Below, in pieces: positions 17,724 to 28,639 of a stretch of DNA of 64,000 bases. Every line of letters starts with the position of its first letter. Within the stretch, counting starts at the first letter, position 1. The DNA is from Roseiarcus sp963721905 (GTDB taxonomy: Bacteria > Pseudomonadota > Alphaproteobacteria > Rhizobiales > Beijerinckiaceae), in the NCBI GenBank assembly GCA_963721905.1, contig CAVRMF010000015.1, forward strand, positions 186,001-250,000. Direction: 5' to 3'. Made by a program: the position numbers and the translations under genes. Below the pieces are notes generated by a model. That model made no database searches, was not told the origin of the DNA, and saw only the letters and a program-made list of their open reading frames with translations.

Positions 17724-19187
17724 TCAAGCGACGCGCTTCGGCGCCTTGAAGTGCGCCAGATGCGCGTGGGCGAATTCGAGCACCTCGCGCTCGACGAGGA
17801 TCGCGCCCGCCTTCGGCACGACGACCGCGACCACCGCCTCGATCCAGTGCGGGTGCGGCACGCCGATCACCGCGACTTCGGAAACGCCCGGCAGCCGGTA
17901 GATGGCCTCTTCGACCTCGCGGCTTGCGACATTCTCGCCGCCGGTCTTGATCATGTCTTTCTGGCGGTCAACGACGCTGATGAAGCCCTCGGCGTCGATG
18001 GTCGCCAGATCGCCTGAATGGAACCAGCCCCCGCGGAACGCCTCCGCCGTCTTCTTCTCGTCCCTGTAATAGCCCGTCATCAGATGCGGGGAGCGATGCA
18101 CGATCTCGCCGACCTTGCCGGGCTTGACGTCGCGCATCTCGTCGTCGACGACCCGGGTCTCGACGTTGAGCACGGGCCGGCCGCAGGAGCCGGGCTTGCG
18201 CAGCTGATCGTCTGGGCCGAGCATGGTCGCGAGCGGCGCGATCTCCGTCTGGCCGTAGAGGTTCCAGAGCCGCACATTCGGCATCCGCCTCGCCATTTCG
18301 CGCAACACCTCGACCGGCATGATCGAGGCGCCGTAGTAACCTTTCCTGAGGCTCGAGAGATCGGCGGCGTCGAAGCCTGGCGAGCGCAGCATCGAGATCC
18401 AGACGGTCGGCGGCGCGAAGAACGAGGTCGCCCGCTCGCGCTCGATCAGGCGGAAGATATTGTCCGGAACGGGCTTCGCGGTGACGATATTGACGCCCCC
18501 CGCATAGATCGCGGGCCCGAGGAACACATCCAGCTGCGCGCAATGATAGAGCGGCAGCGCATGCACGGCGGCGTCGTCGCCCGATATGCTGGCGTCGACC
18601 ATGCAGCTCACATATTGCCAGAGGATCGCGTCGCCCTTGGGGCGCGATTCCGTGCCGCTGGTGTAGACGATCTGCGCCACGTCGCCCGCGTCGGGTCCGT
18701 CGGCCGGCGGCTCGCCGCCCGTCTCCAGCAGGGCGTCGAAGCGCGTCATGCCCTCAACCGGCGCGCTCTCCTCTTCCGACGGCAGCCATAGGAATTCGCT
18801 CACCTGCGGCGCGAGCGCGGCGGCCTTCCGCGCGACCTCCGCCATGCCGCTGTCTGAGGCGAGCATGCGCGCGCCCGAGTGGTTGAGAATGAAGGCGACG
18901 TCGTCGGGCTGAAGCATGAAATTGATCGGGACCATGACCGCGCCGAGCCGCATCAGCGCATATCTCAGCGCCACGAAGCCATGCGAATTGCGGGCGAGCA
19001 CAGCGACCTTGTCGCCGCGCGTGATCCCGCGCGAGGCGAGGCCCGCGGCGAGCCGCTCTGAGACGCGGTGAAGCTCGACATAGGTCCAGCGCGTCGCGCC
19101 GCAGGCCAGGCCAAGCCGGCCCGGAACGCGCCCCGCGCTGCGCCGCAAGGTGTCGCTCAGCGTCTGCCGGCGCAGATTGGCGTCCAT
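17724..19187 (-). pseudogene. AMP-forming acyl-CoA ligase, cut before its C-terminal catalytic lysine
   Basis: From an ATG at 19187 with a good upstream GAGGA the frame runs 487 codons. It keeps the P-loop 'YTSGTESRPKGD', 'NLYGQTEIAPLATM', 'GWFHSGDLATID' and hinge 'DRQKDMIKTGGENVA', but ends at 'FKAPKRVA' with TGA at 17724-17726. The missing end ('PKNPSGKILKREL') is at 16183-16277. Loss of the A10 lysine normally abolishes adenylate formation, though some thioester activity can remain. Cause: insertion of the MITE-like element, later hit by IS copy B. Confidence 0.88.
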
Positions 19188-19327
19188 CGTTCCTCCCCTA
19201 AGCCTGCGCCGCATGTCTGCGCGCGTTGCGAAACCGTAGGGCGACAGACGGGAGTTGTAAATCGGCGCGCGACTGCGCGTTCCCACCTACCTTCGCGCAT
19301 GCGATGTTTGTTGAAGATGCCGCCTCA

Positions 19328-19372
19328 TTATCCTCCCCTGCGAAGCGGGGGGAGGGGGACCAGGTGAAGCCC
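19328..19372. repeat. Palindromic intergenic repeat
   Basis: 'tcctcccctgcgaagcgggg' forms a hairpin followed by a G-rich block, like the repeat at 2806-2850. It lies just before the DUF559 remnant. Confidence 0.5.
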
Positions 19373-19393
19373 GGTGGACGGGGTGACCCGACG

Positions 19394-19770
19394 ATGAGAG
19401 CGCCGCCGCCCACTATCGCCGCCGCCCGAAAGCTGCGCCGCAATCTCTCGGCGCCGGAAGCCATGCTGTGAAGCCGGCTGCGGACTCGCGCCCCCGGACG
19501 CCCATCGTTTCGACGGCAGCATCCGATCGGACCCTATGTGCTCGACTTCTTCTGCGCCAAGGCGCGGCTCGCCGTCGACCCCCGGACTGCGATCCGGGGG
19601 GACGGCATGAGCCACGACGTGGACGACCGGCCGGAACGCGATCGGCGCAGGAATGCATGGCTGGAGACGCAGGGCGTGACGGTCATGCGGATCGCGGCCG
19701 CCGACGCGTTGGCCGCGCTCGATGACGTGGCCGACGGGATCGCGCGGACGGCGACGGCGATGACTGAAGA
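19394..19770 (+). pseudogene. DUF559 (endonuclease-like domain) gene remnant
   Basis: One frame reads 'TIAAARKLRRNLSAPEAML', TGA at 19469-19471, then 'SRLRTR', 'RRQHPIGPYVLDFFCAKARL', and 'RNAWLETQGVTVMRI'. This is the DUF559 fold (Vsr-like nuclease relative). The in-frame TGA stands where the family has Trp ('LWSRLR'), so TGG to TGA is likely. A 24-nt in-frame palindrome (19580-19603) is inserted just before the 'GMSHD' position and disturbs the expected 'EVDG' segment. Both lesions suggest a dead gene. Confidence 0.7.
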
Positions 19771-19788
19771 TCGAGCCTCGCGCCCCCT

Positions 19789-19852
19789 CCACCATGCTTC
19801 GCATGGTCCCCCCCGCTGCGCGGGTGAGGATAGCGCCCGTCCGCCCTTGGCC
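19789..19852. repeat. Palindromic intergenic repeat
   Basis: Contains 'accatgcttcgcatggt', a hairpin with 6-bp stem, and C/G-rich flanks resembling the other dispersed repeats of the window. It lies between the convergent DUF559 remnant and the hydrolase gene. Confidence 0.5.
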
Positions 19853-19857
19853 ATCTC

Positions 19858-20674
19858 TCACTCCGTCTCCGCGATGAACGCCGCGAGCAGCGCGTCGAAA
19901 GCCTGCGGCGTCTCCCATTGCGGCGCGTGGCCGGCGCCGGCGATCGTTTGCACCGCGCCGCGCCACAGCGTCGGCATGGCGAGCGAGGCGAAATAGGCGC
20001 CGTTGATCAGCTGATCGTCGGCGCCGTGCAGGACGGCGAGCGGCGCCCTGAGATCGCGGACGACAATCGCCTCGTCGGTATAGCCGCCCGCCGCCAGGCT
20101 TGCTCCGATCCCGCGGCGCGCCCGCCCGTCGGCGCGCAGGGCGTCTTCGAGGAAGAATGCGGCAACGTCGGCAAAACCGGGTTTGAAAAACGACGTGACA
20201 TAGGCGGAAGCCTGATCGCGGGTGCGCCTTTCCGCAAAGCCGAAGCCCATGACCGGATTGGGCATGAATGCCGCCGCCATCGCCGGCGGAACCGCGATCG
20301 GCGGCGCGCCGAAGATCATGAACCCGCGCGCATGCGGCAGATCCGGCGCCATTTCCAGCGCGAGATGCCCCCCGAGACTCCAGCCGACCAGAGGCGCGGC
20401 GTCGAGCCCCAACGCCTCGATCGCCGCACGCAGCGTCTTCGCCTGGTTCCCGACCGAATAGAGCGCCGGGTCCTTCGCGTCGGCCGAGGCGCCGTGTCCG
20501 GGCAAATCGACCGCAACGAGCCTGAAACGCTCGCCGAGCGGCCCGTCGAGCTGCCGAGAAAAGGCCCGCGAGGACGAGGAATTCCCGTGAATGAGCACCG
20601 CCGGGGACCCCGCCCCTGCGGAACTCGTGGACGGCGACGGCGCCGTTCGGCGTATCGATTGTGCGTGTTCTCAA
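19858..20674 (-). CDS. Alpha/beta-hydrolase, one-base frameshift near the N-terminus
   Basis: The main frame (246 aa) has the oxyanion region 'LIHGNSSSSRAF', nucleophile elbow 'GWSLGGHLALE', acid region 'VLHGADDQLI' and histidine 'AGAGHAPQWETP'. The first strand lies upstream in another frame, starting at a TTG at 20674 ('RTRTIDTPNGAVAVHEFRRG'). The two join if one base is removed from the C4/G4 run near 20610, giving 'GGSPAVLIHGN' or 'GGVPAVLIHGN'. I think this is a homopolymer error, but a true frameshift is possible. Substrate unknown. Confidence 0.8.
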
Positions 20675-20917
20675 AAACGCTCCTCCTGCTGCGCGAGCCT
20701 AGCCCGGCGCAGGCGCCGGAGAAAGCGCACTGACGTCAATCGTTAACAGGCGGGAAAGCCGACCGGGCGACGTAAGCGCACGGTGTGACATTTCTGCATC
20801 GCCCGTTCCAAAACGCGCTCCACCGCCCTTTATGGCGTCAATGCGCCATTTACTGCGCCATTTCTTTGCGACATTGTGGTCTTCCATTTGGGATTCGGGG
20901 CAGGGTGGAGACCGTTT

Positions 20918-23900
20918 ATGGCGACCCTTCAAAAGCGATTTACGGGCAGTTTCGGTTCCGCGAGCCTCGCCGTTTCCTCGGCGATGGAGCGTCCCCATTC
21001 CCATCGGGCGCTGCTTTCGACCAGCGCGCTCGCCGGCGGCGCGCTGCGGGGCCTTGTCCTCGCCTCCGGCGTCGCGCTCGTCGCCAGCCCGGCCGCCGCC
21101 CAATATACCGCCGGCGGCGGCACCGCCAACCCTCCCAACACCAACGCTGTCGCGATCGGAACCGGGGCGATGACGACCGGGGCCAACGCCACTGCGGTCG
21201 GCGTCAACAGCAACGCGGTTGGCGACAGCGCCAGCGCCTTCGGCAACTTCTCCCTCGCGAACGGCGCCAGCGCCAGCGCGTTCGGCGACGCCGCCACCGC
21301 CAACGGCAACCTCGCCACCGCGACGGGCGCCTCCAGCACCGCCAATGGCGCGCAAGCCGCCGCCTATGGCGACAATAGCTTCGCCAACGGCGCCAGTGCG
21401 ACAGCGACCGGGGATTTCGCCAACGCGAACGGCGATTTTTCGACAGCCACCGGCGGCGGCTCCGTCGCGAACGGAGGGCAGGCGACCGCGACCGGCGTCG
21501 ACTCCAGCGCTAACGGCGCGTTCGCCACGGCCACCGGCGTGCACGCCTTCGCTAATGGCGACCACTCGACCTCGACCGGCGCGAGCTCCCAAGCCAATGG
21601 CTTGAGCGCGACAGCGACCGGCGTCGGCTCCGTCGCCAACGGCGCCAACGCCACCTCGACCGGTACTTCGAGCTTTGCGAACGGCGACAGCGCCACCGCG
21701 ACCGGCCTCAGCGCAACCGCCAACGGCAATCTCGCCACCGCGACCGGCACGGACAGCAGCGCCAACGGCTTCGATGCCACCGCGAGCGGCGCCGGCAGCA
21801 TCGCCAACGGCATGAACGCCACCGCCACCGGCACGTTCGCCAACGCCAACGGAGCCTCGGCCACTGCGACCGGCTTCAGCAGCACCGCCAACGGCGCCAA
21901 CGCCGTTGCGACAGGCTCTTTCAGCACCGCCAATGGCGCCCAGGCGATCGCGACCGGCTTGTTCAGCATCGCCAACGGCGACAGCGCCATCGCGACCGGC
22001 GTCAGCGCCAACGCCAATGGCCTCAACGCCAGCGCGTACGGCAATGGCGCCAACGCCAACGGCGCCAACGCCACCGCGACCGGCGTCTTCAGCAACGCCA
22101 ACGGCGCCAACGCCACCGCGACCGGCGCCAACAGCAATGCCAACGGCGACAGCGCCAGCGCGTTCGGCAACGGCGCCAATGCCAATGGCCTCCAGGCCAC
22201 CGCCACCGGCTTCATGAGCAACGCTAACGGCAACTACGCCAGCGCTTTTGGCCCTGAGGCCAACGCCAACGGCAACACCGCCGTCGCGATCGGCGCGGGA
22301 AGCGACGCCAATGGCGACCAGGCCACCGCCACGGGCAATTATGCCTTCGCCAACGGCGGAGACGCTACCGCGACGGGCGTGCTCGCCAACGCTAACGGCA
22401 CGAATGCGACCGCGACCGGTTTGTTCGCCAACGCCAACGGCGCCAACGCAACCGCGACCGGCGTCAGCAGCAACGCCAACGGCGAGTTCGCCACCGCGAC
22501 CGGCGTCATGAGCAACGCCAACGGCGTTGGCGCCACCGCCGCGGGCGCTTTGAGCAACGCCAACGGCGTGACCGCCACAGCGACCGGCGCTGAAAGCTTC
22601 GCCAACGGCTCCAACGCGACCGCGACGGGCGTGCTAAGCAGCGCCAACGGCGCCAACGCCACCGCGACGGGCACAAACAGCGCCGCCAACGGCGAGTTCG
22701 CCACCGCAGCCGGCGCGTCCGCCACCGCCAACGGCATCGGCGCCACCGCGACCGGCGCCTTAAGCGCCGCGAATGGCTTTGCCGCCACGTCGACGGGCGC
22801 CCTCGCCGTCGCCAATGGCTTTGCCGCCACCGCCACCGGCTACACCAGCGTCGCCAACGGCGCCAGCGCCACCGCGACGGGCGCGGGCGCCAACGCCAAC
22901 GGCGCGGACGCAACCGCGACGGGCGAAATGGCCTTCGCCAACGGCGCGAGCGCCACCGCGGAGGGTTTTTCCAGCTTCGCCAACGGCGCCAACGCCACCG
23001 CGTTGGGCGCCGGCTCCAACGCGACAGGCGACAGCGCCACCGCGGCCGGCGTGAACAGCGTCGCCAACGGCGTGACCGCCACCGCATTCGGCGCGGGCGC
23101 CAACGCGACCGGGCCAACCGCCACCGCGCTCGGCGCCAACGCCAACGCGAGCGCCGATATGGCGACCGCGGTCGGCAACGGCGTGCAGGCGACCGGCATC
23201 CAGTCGACCGCTATCGGCGTCGGGGCCGTCGCGTCGGGCTTCCAGGCGAGCGCGATCGGCGGCAACAATATCGCCAGCGGCAACACCTCTTCCGCCATCG
23301 GCTGGGAGAACACCGCGAGCGGTCCGCTCGACAGCGTCGCGGTCGGCACGGACAACATGTCGACCGGCACCAACTCGACGGCGCTCGGCAGCTTCAACAC
23401 CGCGTCTGGCACGAACAGCTTCGCCGGCGGCTTCAGCAGCATCGCCTCCGGAGCCTCGTCGGTCGCCATCGGCGACACCGCCTCCTCGACCGGCACGAAC
23501 GGCATCGCGATCGGCGCCGGCGCGGTCGCCGGGCCGGGCACCAACGCCATCGCCATCGGCACGGGCGCAATCGCAACCGGATCGATCGCAATCGGCGCCG
23601 CGGCCATGGCGGCGATGGGCGACACCGCGATCGGCGACGGCGCCGTCGCGATCGCGAACCCCGGCTCGTCGGCCTTCGGGCAGAATTCGCTGGCCTCCGG
23701 CCTGAATTCGACCGCGCTCGGCGCGCAGGCGATGGCGACCGGGGCCAACAGCACCGCGATCGGCTACGGCGCGGTCGCCTCTGGAACCAATTCGATGGCC
23801 CTCGGCGCCAACTCGGTCGCCTCGGCCCCCAATTCGGTCGCCGTCGGCGACAACTCCGTCGCGAACCGGCCGAATACGTTTTCGGTCGGCTCCGGGACAC

Positions 23901-24238
23901 TCGATCGCGACATCACCAATGTTGGGCCCGGCATCTACCCAACCGACGCCGTCAACGTTGCCCAGCTGCAGAGCGTTCAGAACAACGTGAACTACATTCG
24001 GAACGAAGAGCGCAGCGGAATTGCGGCGGTTTCAGCCATGCCGCCGATGATCACGCCCACCCTGCCCGGGAAGTTCACGGTCGCCGTTGGCACCGGCGGC
24101 TTCCAGGGTCAGTGGGGCTTGGGCGTCACCGCGACCTATCGGCTCCCCATGGCGACGCCGGCTTATATCGGGGCCTCGTACGGCAACGGCGGCGGCAACG
24201 AGAACGTCTGGCGCATCATGGGGGCGGTGGAATTCTAA
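20918..24238 (+). CDS. Trimeric autotransporter adhesin (YadA-like) with long 14-residue repeat head
   Basis: 1,106 aa from the ATG at 20918 with GGTGGAG upstream. An extended signal region (basic start, then 'GLVLASGVALVASPAAAQ') is followed by the passenger. From about residue 110 to 740 it is built of a 14-residue unit of the type ATATGxxSxANGAN, with 43 xANG copies. Next come classical YadA-head repeats ('ASGTNSMALGANSVA'), a neck 'AVNVAQLQSVQ', and a short C-terminal anchor 'GKFTVAVGTGGFQGQWGLGV' ending in phenylalanine, as in outer-membrane barrel strands. Expected to form a trimeric surface fibre. The stalk coiled coil is very short. Confidence 0.92.
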   Translation: MATLQKRFTGSFGSASLAVSSAMERPHSHRALLSTSALAGGALRGLVLASGVALVASPAAAQYTAGGGTANPPNTNAVAIGTGAMTTGANATAVGVNSNAVGDSASAFGNFSLANGASASAFGDAATANGNLATATGASSTANGAQAAAYGDNSFANGASATATGDFANANGDFSTATGGGSVANGGQATATGVDSSANGAFATATGVHAFANGDHSTSTGASSQANGLSATATGVGSVANGANATSTGTSSFANGDSATATGLSATANGNLATATGTDSSANGFDATASGAGSIANGMNATATGTFANANGASATATGFSSTANGANAVATGSFSTANGAQAIATGLFSIANGDSAIATGVSANANGLNASAYGNGANANGANATATGVFSNANGANATATGANSNANGDSASAFGNGANANGLQATATGFMSNANGNYASAFGPEANANGNTAVAIGAGSDANGDQATATGNYAFANGGDATATGVLANANGTNATATGLFANANGANATATGVSSNANGEFATATGVMSNANGVGATAAGALSNANGVTATATGAESFANGSNATATGVLSSANGANATATGTNSAANGEFATAAGASATANGIGATATGALSAANGFAATSTGALAVANGFAATATGYTSVANGASATATGAGANANGADATATGEMAFANGASATAEGFSSFANGANATALGAGSNATGDSATAAGVNSVANGVTATAFGAGANATGPTATALGANANASADMATAVGNGVQATGIQSTAIGVGAVASGFQASAIGGNNIASGNTSSAIGWENTASGPLDSVAVGTDNMSTGTNSTALGSFNTASGTNSFAGGFSSIASGASSVAIGDTASSTGTNGIAIGAGAVAGPGTNAIAIGTGAIATGSIAIGAAAMAAMGDTAIGDGAVAIANPGSSAFGQNSLASGLNSTALGAQAMATGANSTAIGYGAVASGTNSMALGANSVASAPNSVAVGDNSVANRPNTFSVGSGTLDRDITNVGPGIYPTDAVNVAQLQSVQNNVNYIRNEERSGIAAVSAMPPMITPTLPGKFTVAVGTGGFQGQWGLGVTATYRLPMATPAYIGASYGNGGGNENVWRIMGAVEF
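21240..23130 (+). repeat. 42-bp tandem coding repeats in the adhesin head
   Basis: About 43 degenerate copies with 42-bp period, each coding xANG preceded by a TATG-like turn. Units differ mainly at two to five positions, which is typical of repeat arrays that expand and shrink by slippage or recombination. Confidence 0.9.
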
Positions 24239-24254
24239 GTCCGGCACGGATCGG

Positions 24255-25136
24255 ATGCCGGAGCAGGATTCCGGGCGTCTGCGGCTTGAGGTTTGCGGGG
24301 CGGATGACGAGGGCTTCGTGTCCTCCCGCCTGCTTCGGCAGCGCGTGAGGCGCGCGGCGTGCGGTTTGGTTTGCGCCGCTTTTTTCTGCGCCGCCGCTGC
24401 GTCGTTTTCGGCGGGCGTTGCGGCCGTCCCCCGCGGGCTTCTCATCGCTCAGGCTGAGGATCAGAATCAGCCGGCCGAGGCCCCGGCGGGCGCTCCGCCC
24501 GGCGCCACGCCAGAGACCAAGCCCGCGCCGAAGCATCCGCGCAAGCCCGCGCCGAAGCCGCAGGCCGCGGCGCCGGCGAAAACGACCCCCCAGCCGCCGC
24601 CTGCCCCGGCTGCTGCGGCGCCCGCCCCCCCGGCCGCTGCGGCGCCCGCCGTCGCGCCAGCGGAGCCGGCGCCGCCCAAGCCGCCGCCGTCGACGGCGTC
24701 CGAACCGCAGCCGCTGCTCCACGCATCCCAGGCCGGCGTCAAGTCCTGCCTCGACGGCATCGCGCGCGCCGCCAACGGGACCATCGACACGCAGCACGCC
24801 GCCATGTCGCAATGGTTCACCGGCGCGGCGGATTCCCACCTTTTCGAATCGATCGTCTCGCTCGCCTATCCCAACAAGATCGCCCCGCACGCCGCCGCGG
24901 TCCTGCTCGCCGCGCCGACCCAGGGGCAAAGCTGCGACACCTCGACCGTGCAGATCTTTCCGACCGCCCGGCCGTGCAACGCGGTTCTGGCCGACCTGCT
25001 CAAGACCGGAAAGGTCATCGCGGATCTCGCCGGGATGCCGGTCAGCCAAACTCCAAACGGGGCGCGCCAGCTCCTCATGCCGACCGCCGGCAATGGCTGC
25101 GTGATGATCGTGGTCAACCTCACGTTTGGCAAATAG
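24255..25136 (+). CDS. Exported proline/alanine-rich protein with conserved C-terminal domain, next to the adhesin
   Basis: 293 aa from the ATG at 24255, 16 bases after the adhesin stop, so probably in one transcript. A hydrophobic segment (about residues 35-55, 'CGLVCAAFFCAAAASFSAGV') is likely a signal sequence or anchor. About residues 70-150 are proline/alanine/lysine-rich and look like a periplasmic or wall-spanning linker. The last 140 residues form a domain with four cysteines ('VKSCLDGIARAANGTIDTQH', 'QSCDTSTVQIFPTARPCNAV', 'GNGCVMIVVNL'). I do not recognise the family. The position suggests an accessory factor for the adhesin; this is inference. Confidence 0.72.
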   Translation: MPEQDSGRLRLEVCGADDEGFVSSRLLRQRVRRAACGLVCAAFFCAAAASFSAGVAAVPRGLLIAQAEDQNQPAEAPAGAPPGATPETKPAPKHPRKPAPKPQAAAPAKTTPQPPPAPAAAAPAPPAAAAPAVAPAEPAPPKPPPSTASEPQPLLHASQAGVKSCLDGIARAANGTIDTQHAAMSQWFTGAADSHLFESIVSLAYPNKIAPHAAAVLLAAPTQGQSCDTSTVQIFPTARPCNAVLADLLKTGKVIADLAGMPVSQTPNGARQLLMPTAGNGCVMIVVNLTFGK

Positions 25137-25372
25137 GGCGGCCGCTGGGGCTGGACGCCGGGACTGGACACCTGGCAAGAGCCGGTCGCTGCGACCGCCG
25201 AAACAGCCGTCCGGCGCGTGGTTCACCTCCGCGTCGAGCAAAGGGTAGTCGGGTCTGAAGGCGACACACGTGCGGAATCGGACGGACGCTCCGTGACCGG
25301 CTCCGCGAATTCCTGTACCCTGTTGAAGACGTCCGGCGGACACCGCCGCCGTCCAGCCAGGGAGGATAAGCG

Positions 25373-25870
25373 ATGGCGCTCGACATGTTTCTCGAACTCG
25401 CCGGAATCGCGGGCGAGTCAACCGACCCGGTGCACAAGGGCGAGATCCAGATTTCCAGTTGGAGCTGGGGGCTTTCGGAACCGGCGTCCGCGGCCAGCGG
25501 CGAGTTCGGCGCCGGGGCCGGCAAGGTGTCGATCCAAAACATCGTCATCCAGAAAAATGTGGACATTGCGTCGCCGCTGCTCATCCAACACTGCGCGCAA
25601 GGCGCCCGTATCGCCTCCGGAACCGTGAGCGTCCGCAAGGCCGGCGCCACGGCAGGCGCCGTCGGCAAAGACTTCCTGCTCTTCAAGATGACGAACGTGC
25701 TCGTGATGTCGGTTACTGAGGACGCGGCGGCGGCGAGCGACATACCGACCGAAACCGTGACCCTTGCTTTCAGCAAATTCGAGTTCGACTATTCCACGCT
25801 GTCGGCGAGCGGCGCCCTTGGCGCCCAAAAGTCGGTCGGTTGGGACCTTGCGACTGCGAAAGTAGTTTAG
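25373..25870 (+). CDS. hcp: Hcp-family type VI secretion protein, orphan
   Basis: 165 aa with strong Hcp features: N-terminal 'MALDMFLELAGIAGES', 'GEIQISSWSWGLSEP', 'GKVSIQNIVIQKNVD', 'LLIQHCAQG' and 'ETVTLAFSKFEFDY'. GGGAGGATAA lies just before the ATG. Hcp forms hexameric rings of the T6SS tube and can also carry effectors. No tss genes or obvious effector lie beside it, so it depends on a T6SS elsewhere or has another role. Confidence 0.9.
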   Translation: MALDMFLELAGIAGESTDPVHKGEIQISSWSWGLSEPASAASGEFGAGAGKVSIQNIVIQKNVDIASPLLIQHCAQGARIASGTVSVRKAGATAGAVGKDFLLFKMTNVLVMSVTEDAAAASDIPTETVTLAFSKFEFDYSTLSASGALGAQKSVGWDLATAKVV

Positions 25871-25914
25871 AATCGTTTCGGCTCGCCTTGCCAATGCAAG
25901 GGAGACGAAGCTCT

Positions 25915-26130
25915 ATGGCCAGGTTTAGCGCCGACGGGAACGCGCCTCCCAAGCGCAGTCCCGCCGAAGCGGCGCGTCTCGACGCGATGTCCGACGACGC
26001 AATCACCGCGGCGGCGCACGCCGACCCCGACGCCCGCGCCTTCCATATCCGCGCCTTCCATATCAATGTGACGCGCCTTGCGCGATCTCGAGCAATTGCT
26101 TGCGGAAAATCTGAATACCAATTATGCTGA
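25915..26130 (+). CDS. Small antitoxin-like ORF, possibly frameshifted
   Basis: The first half ('RLDAMSDDAITAAAHADPDA') resembles the N-termini of small BrnA-type or HTH antitoxins. The second half does not look like a continuation. A 15-bp tandem duplication at 26035-26064 (two copies of 'cgcgccttccatatc') lies exactly at the change. No toxin gene is adjacent. Coding is doubtful. Confidence 0.3.
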   Translation: MARFSADGNAPPKRSPAEAARLDAMSDDAITAAAHADPDARAFHIRAFHINVTRLARSRAIACGKSEYQLC

Positions 26131-26637
26131 GTTCAAGAACGACCGGGTCGAAACCTGCCGTCTCTCGAAAGGGCGTCTCGGCGGCGGGGATTTAACGCAT
26201 TGTTATCAGTTCGTTGCCCCGGAGCGAGCGCGGGGAATTTGCTTCGCCGCAGATCGCCCGTAACCCATTGAAAAGTCTGGATTCTGAGGAGGGAAAGCAA
26301 ATAAATTCAAGGAATATCAAGGGGGAATCAAAGGAAAGGCAAGGAGAAACCAAGGAAAAGCAAGGGTTAGCTAAATTCAGGGCGCCAGCCGGCGCCATAA
26401 GCCTTTGAAATCATGGAATCCGGCGATGGAAATGGGGCCTCCGGCCTGACGCCACGGGAGCCGGTCCTGCCCTGCTCGAAGCCCGCCCTTCCCTTTCCGC
26501 GGCCTTTCGCGCACAAATCGACGGAATGCGGGGCTGATGCGCCGCGCCGTCGCATTCCCGTCACCTTTGCGACCGAGGACAGCGCCGGCCCCCTGCGCGG
26601 CCTCGACGCCGCTTCCGCCAGAAGTCCATTAATCCCC
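26131..26637. other. Long leader region before typA with phased CAAGG tract
   Basis: No convincing gene. At 26308-26365 six CAA(A)GG elements start at 26308, 26318, 26329, 26340, 26351 and 26361, an average spacing of about 10.6 bp, within a purine-rich strand. The typA frame is open upstream to 26413, but that part has no TypA homology, so I treat it as leader. Confidence 0.5.
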
Positions 26638-28464
<1,827 letters not shown>

Positions 28465-28639
28465 TGCGAAGCGCCTTTGGACCGGCTTGTGTTTATCGCG
28501 TTGAGGCAGCCTCCGCGCGGCATCCCGCGAAGGCTCACGCCGTTCGCAGCCGCAGGCGGCATCCTTCTCGGTTACGAAAGTCTAAACGCGCTTCGGTCAC
28601 CCTAGGCCCACGAACCAAGCCGGGCTAAAGGACCCGAGC

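Noticed and set aside
21240..23130. Regular repeats that could suggest a CRISPR array
   Set aside because: The period is 42 bp without unique spacers and the repeats code for a continuous protein.
21240..23900. Long open frames antisense to the adhesin, rich in Arg/Ala/Pro
   Set aside because: They follow directly from the 42-bp repeat and its codon bias; no start signals or homology.
26413..26637. Longer N-terminus for TypA (75 extra residues)
   Set aside because: The extra part is low-complexity Pro/Arg-rich and TypA begins at the conserved MKLRNIAIIAHVDHGKT start.
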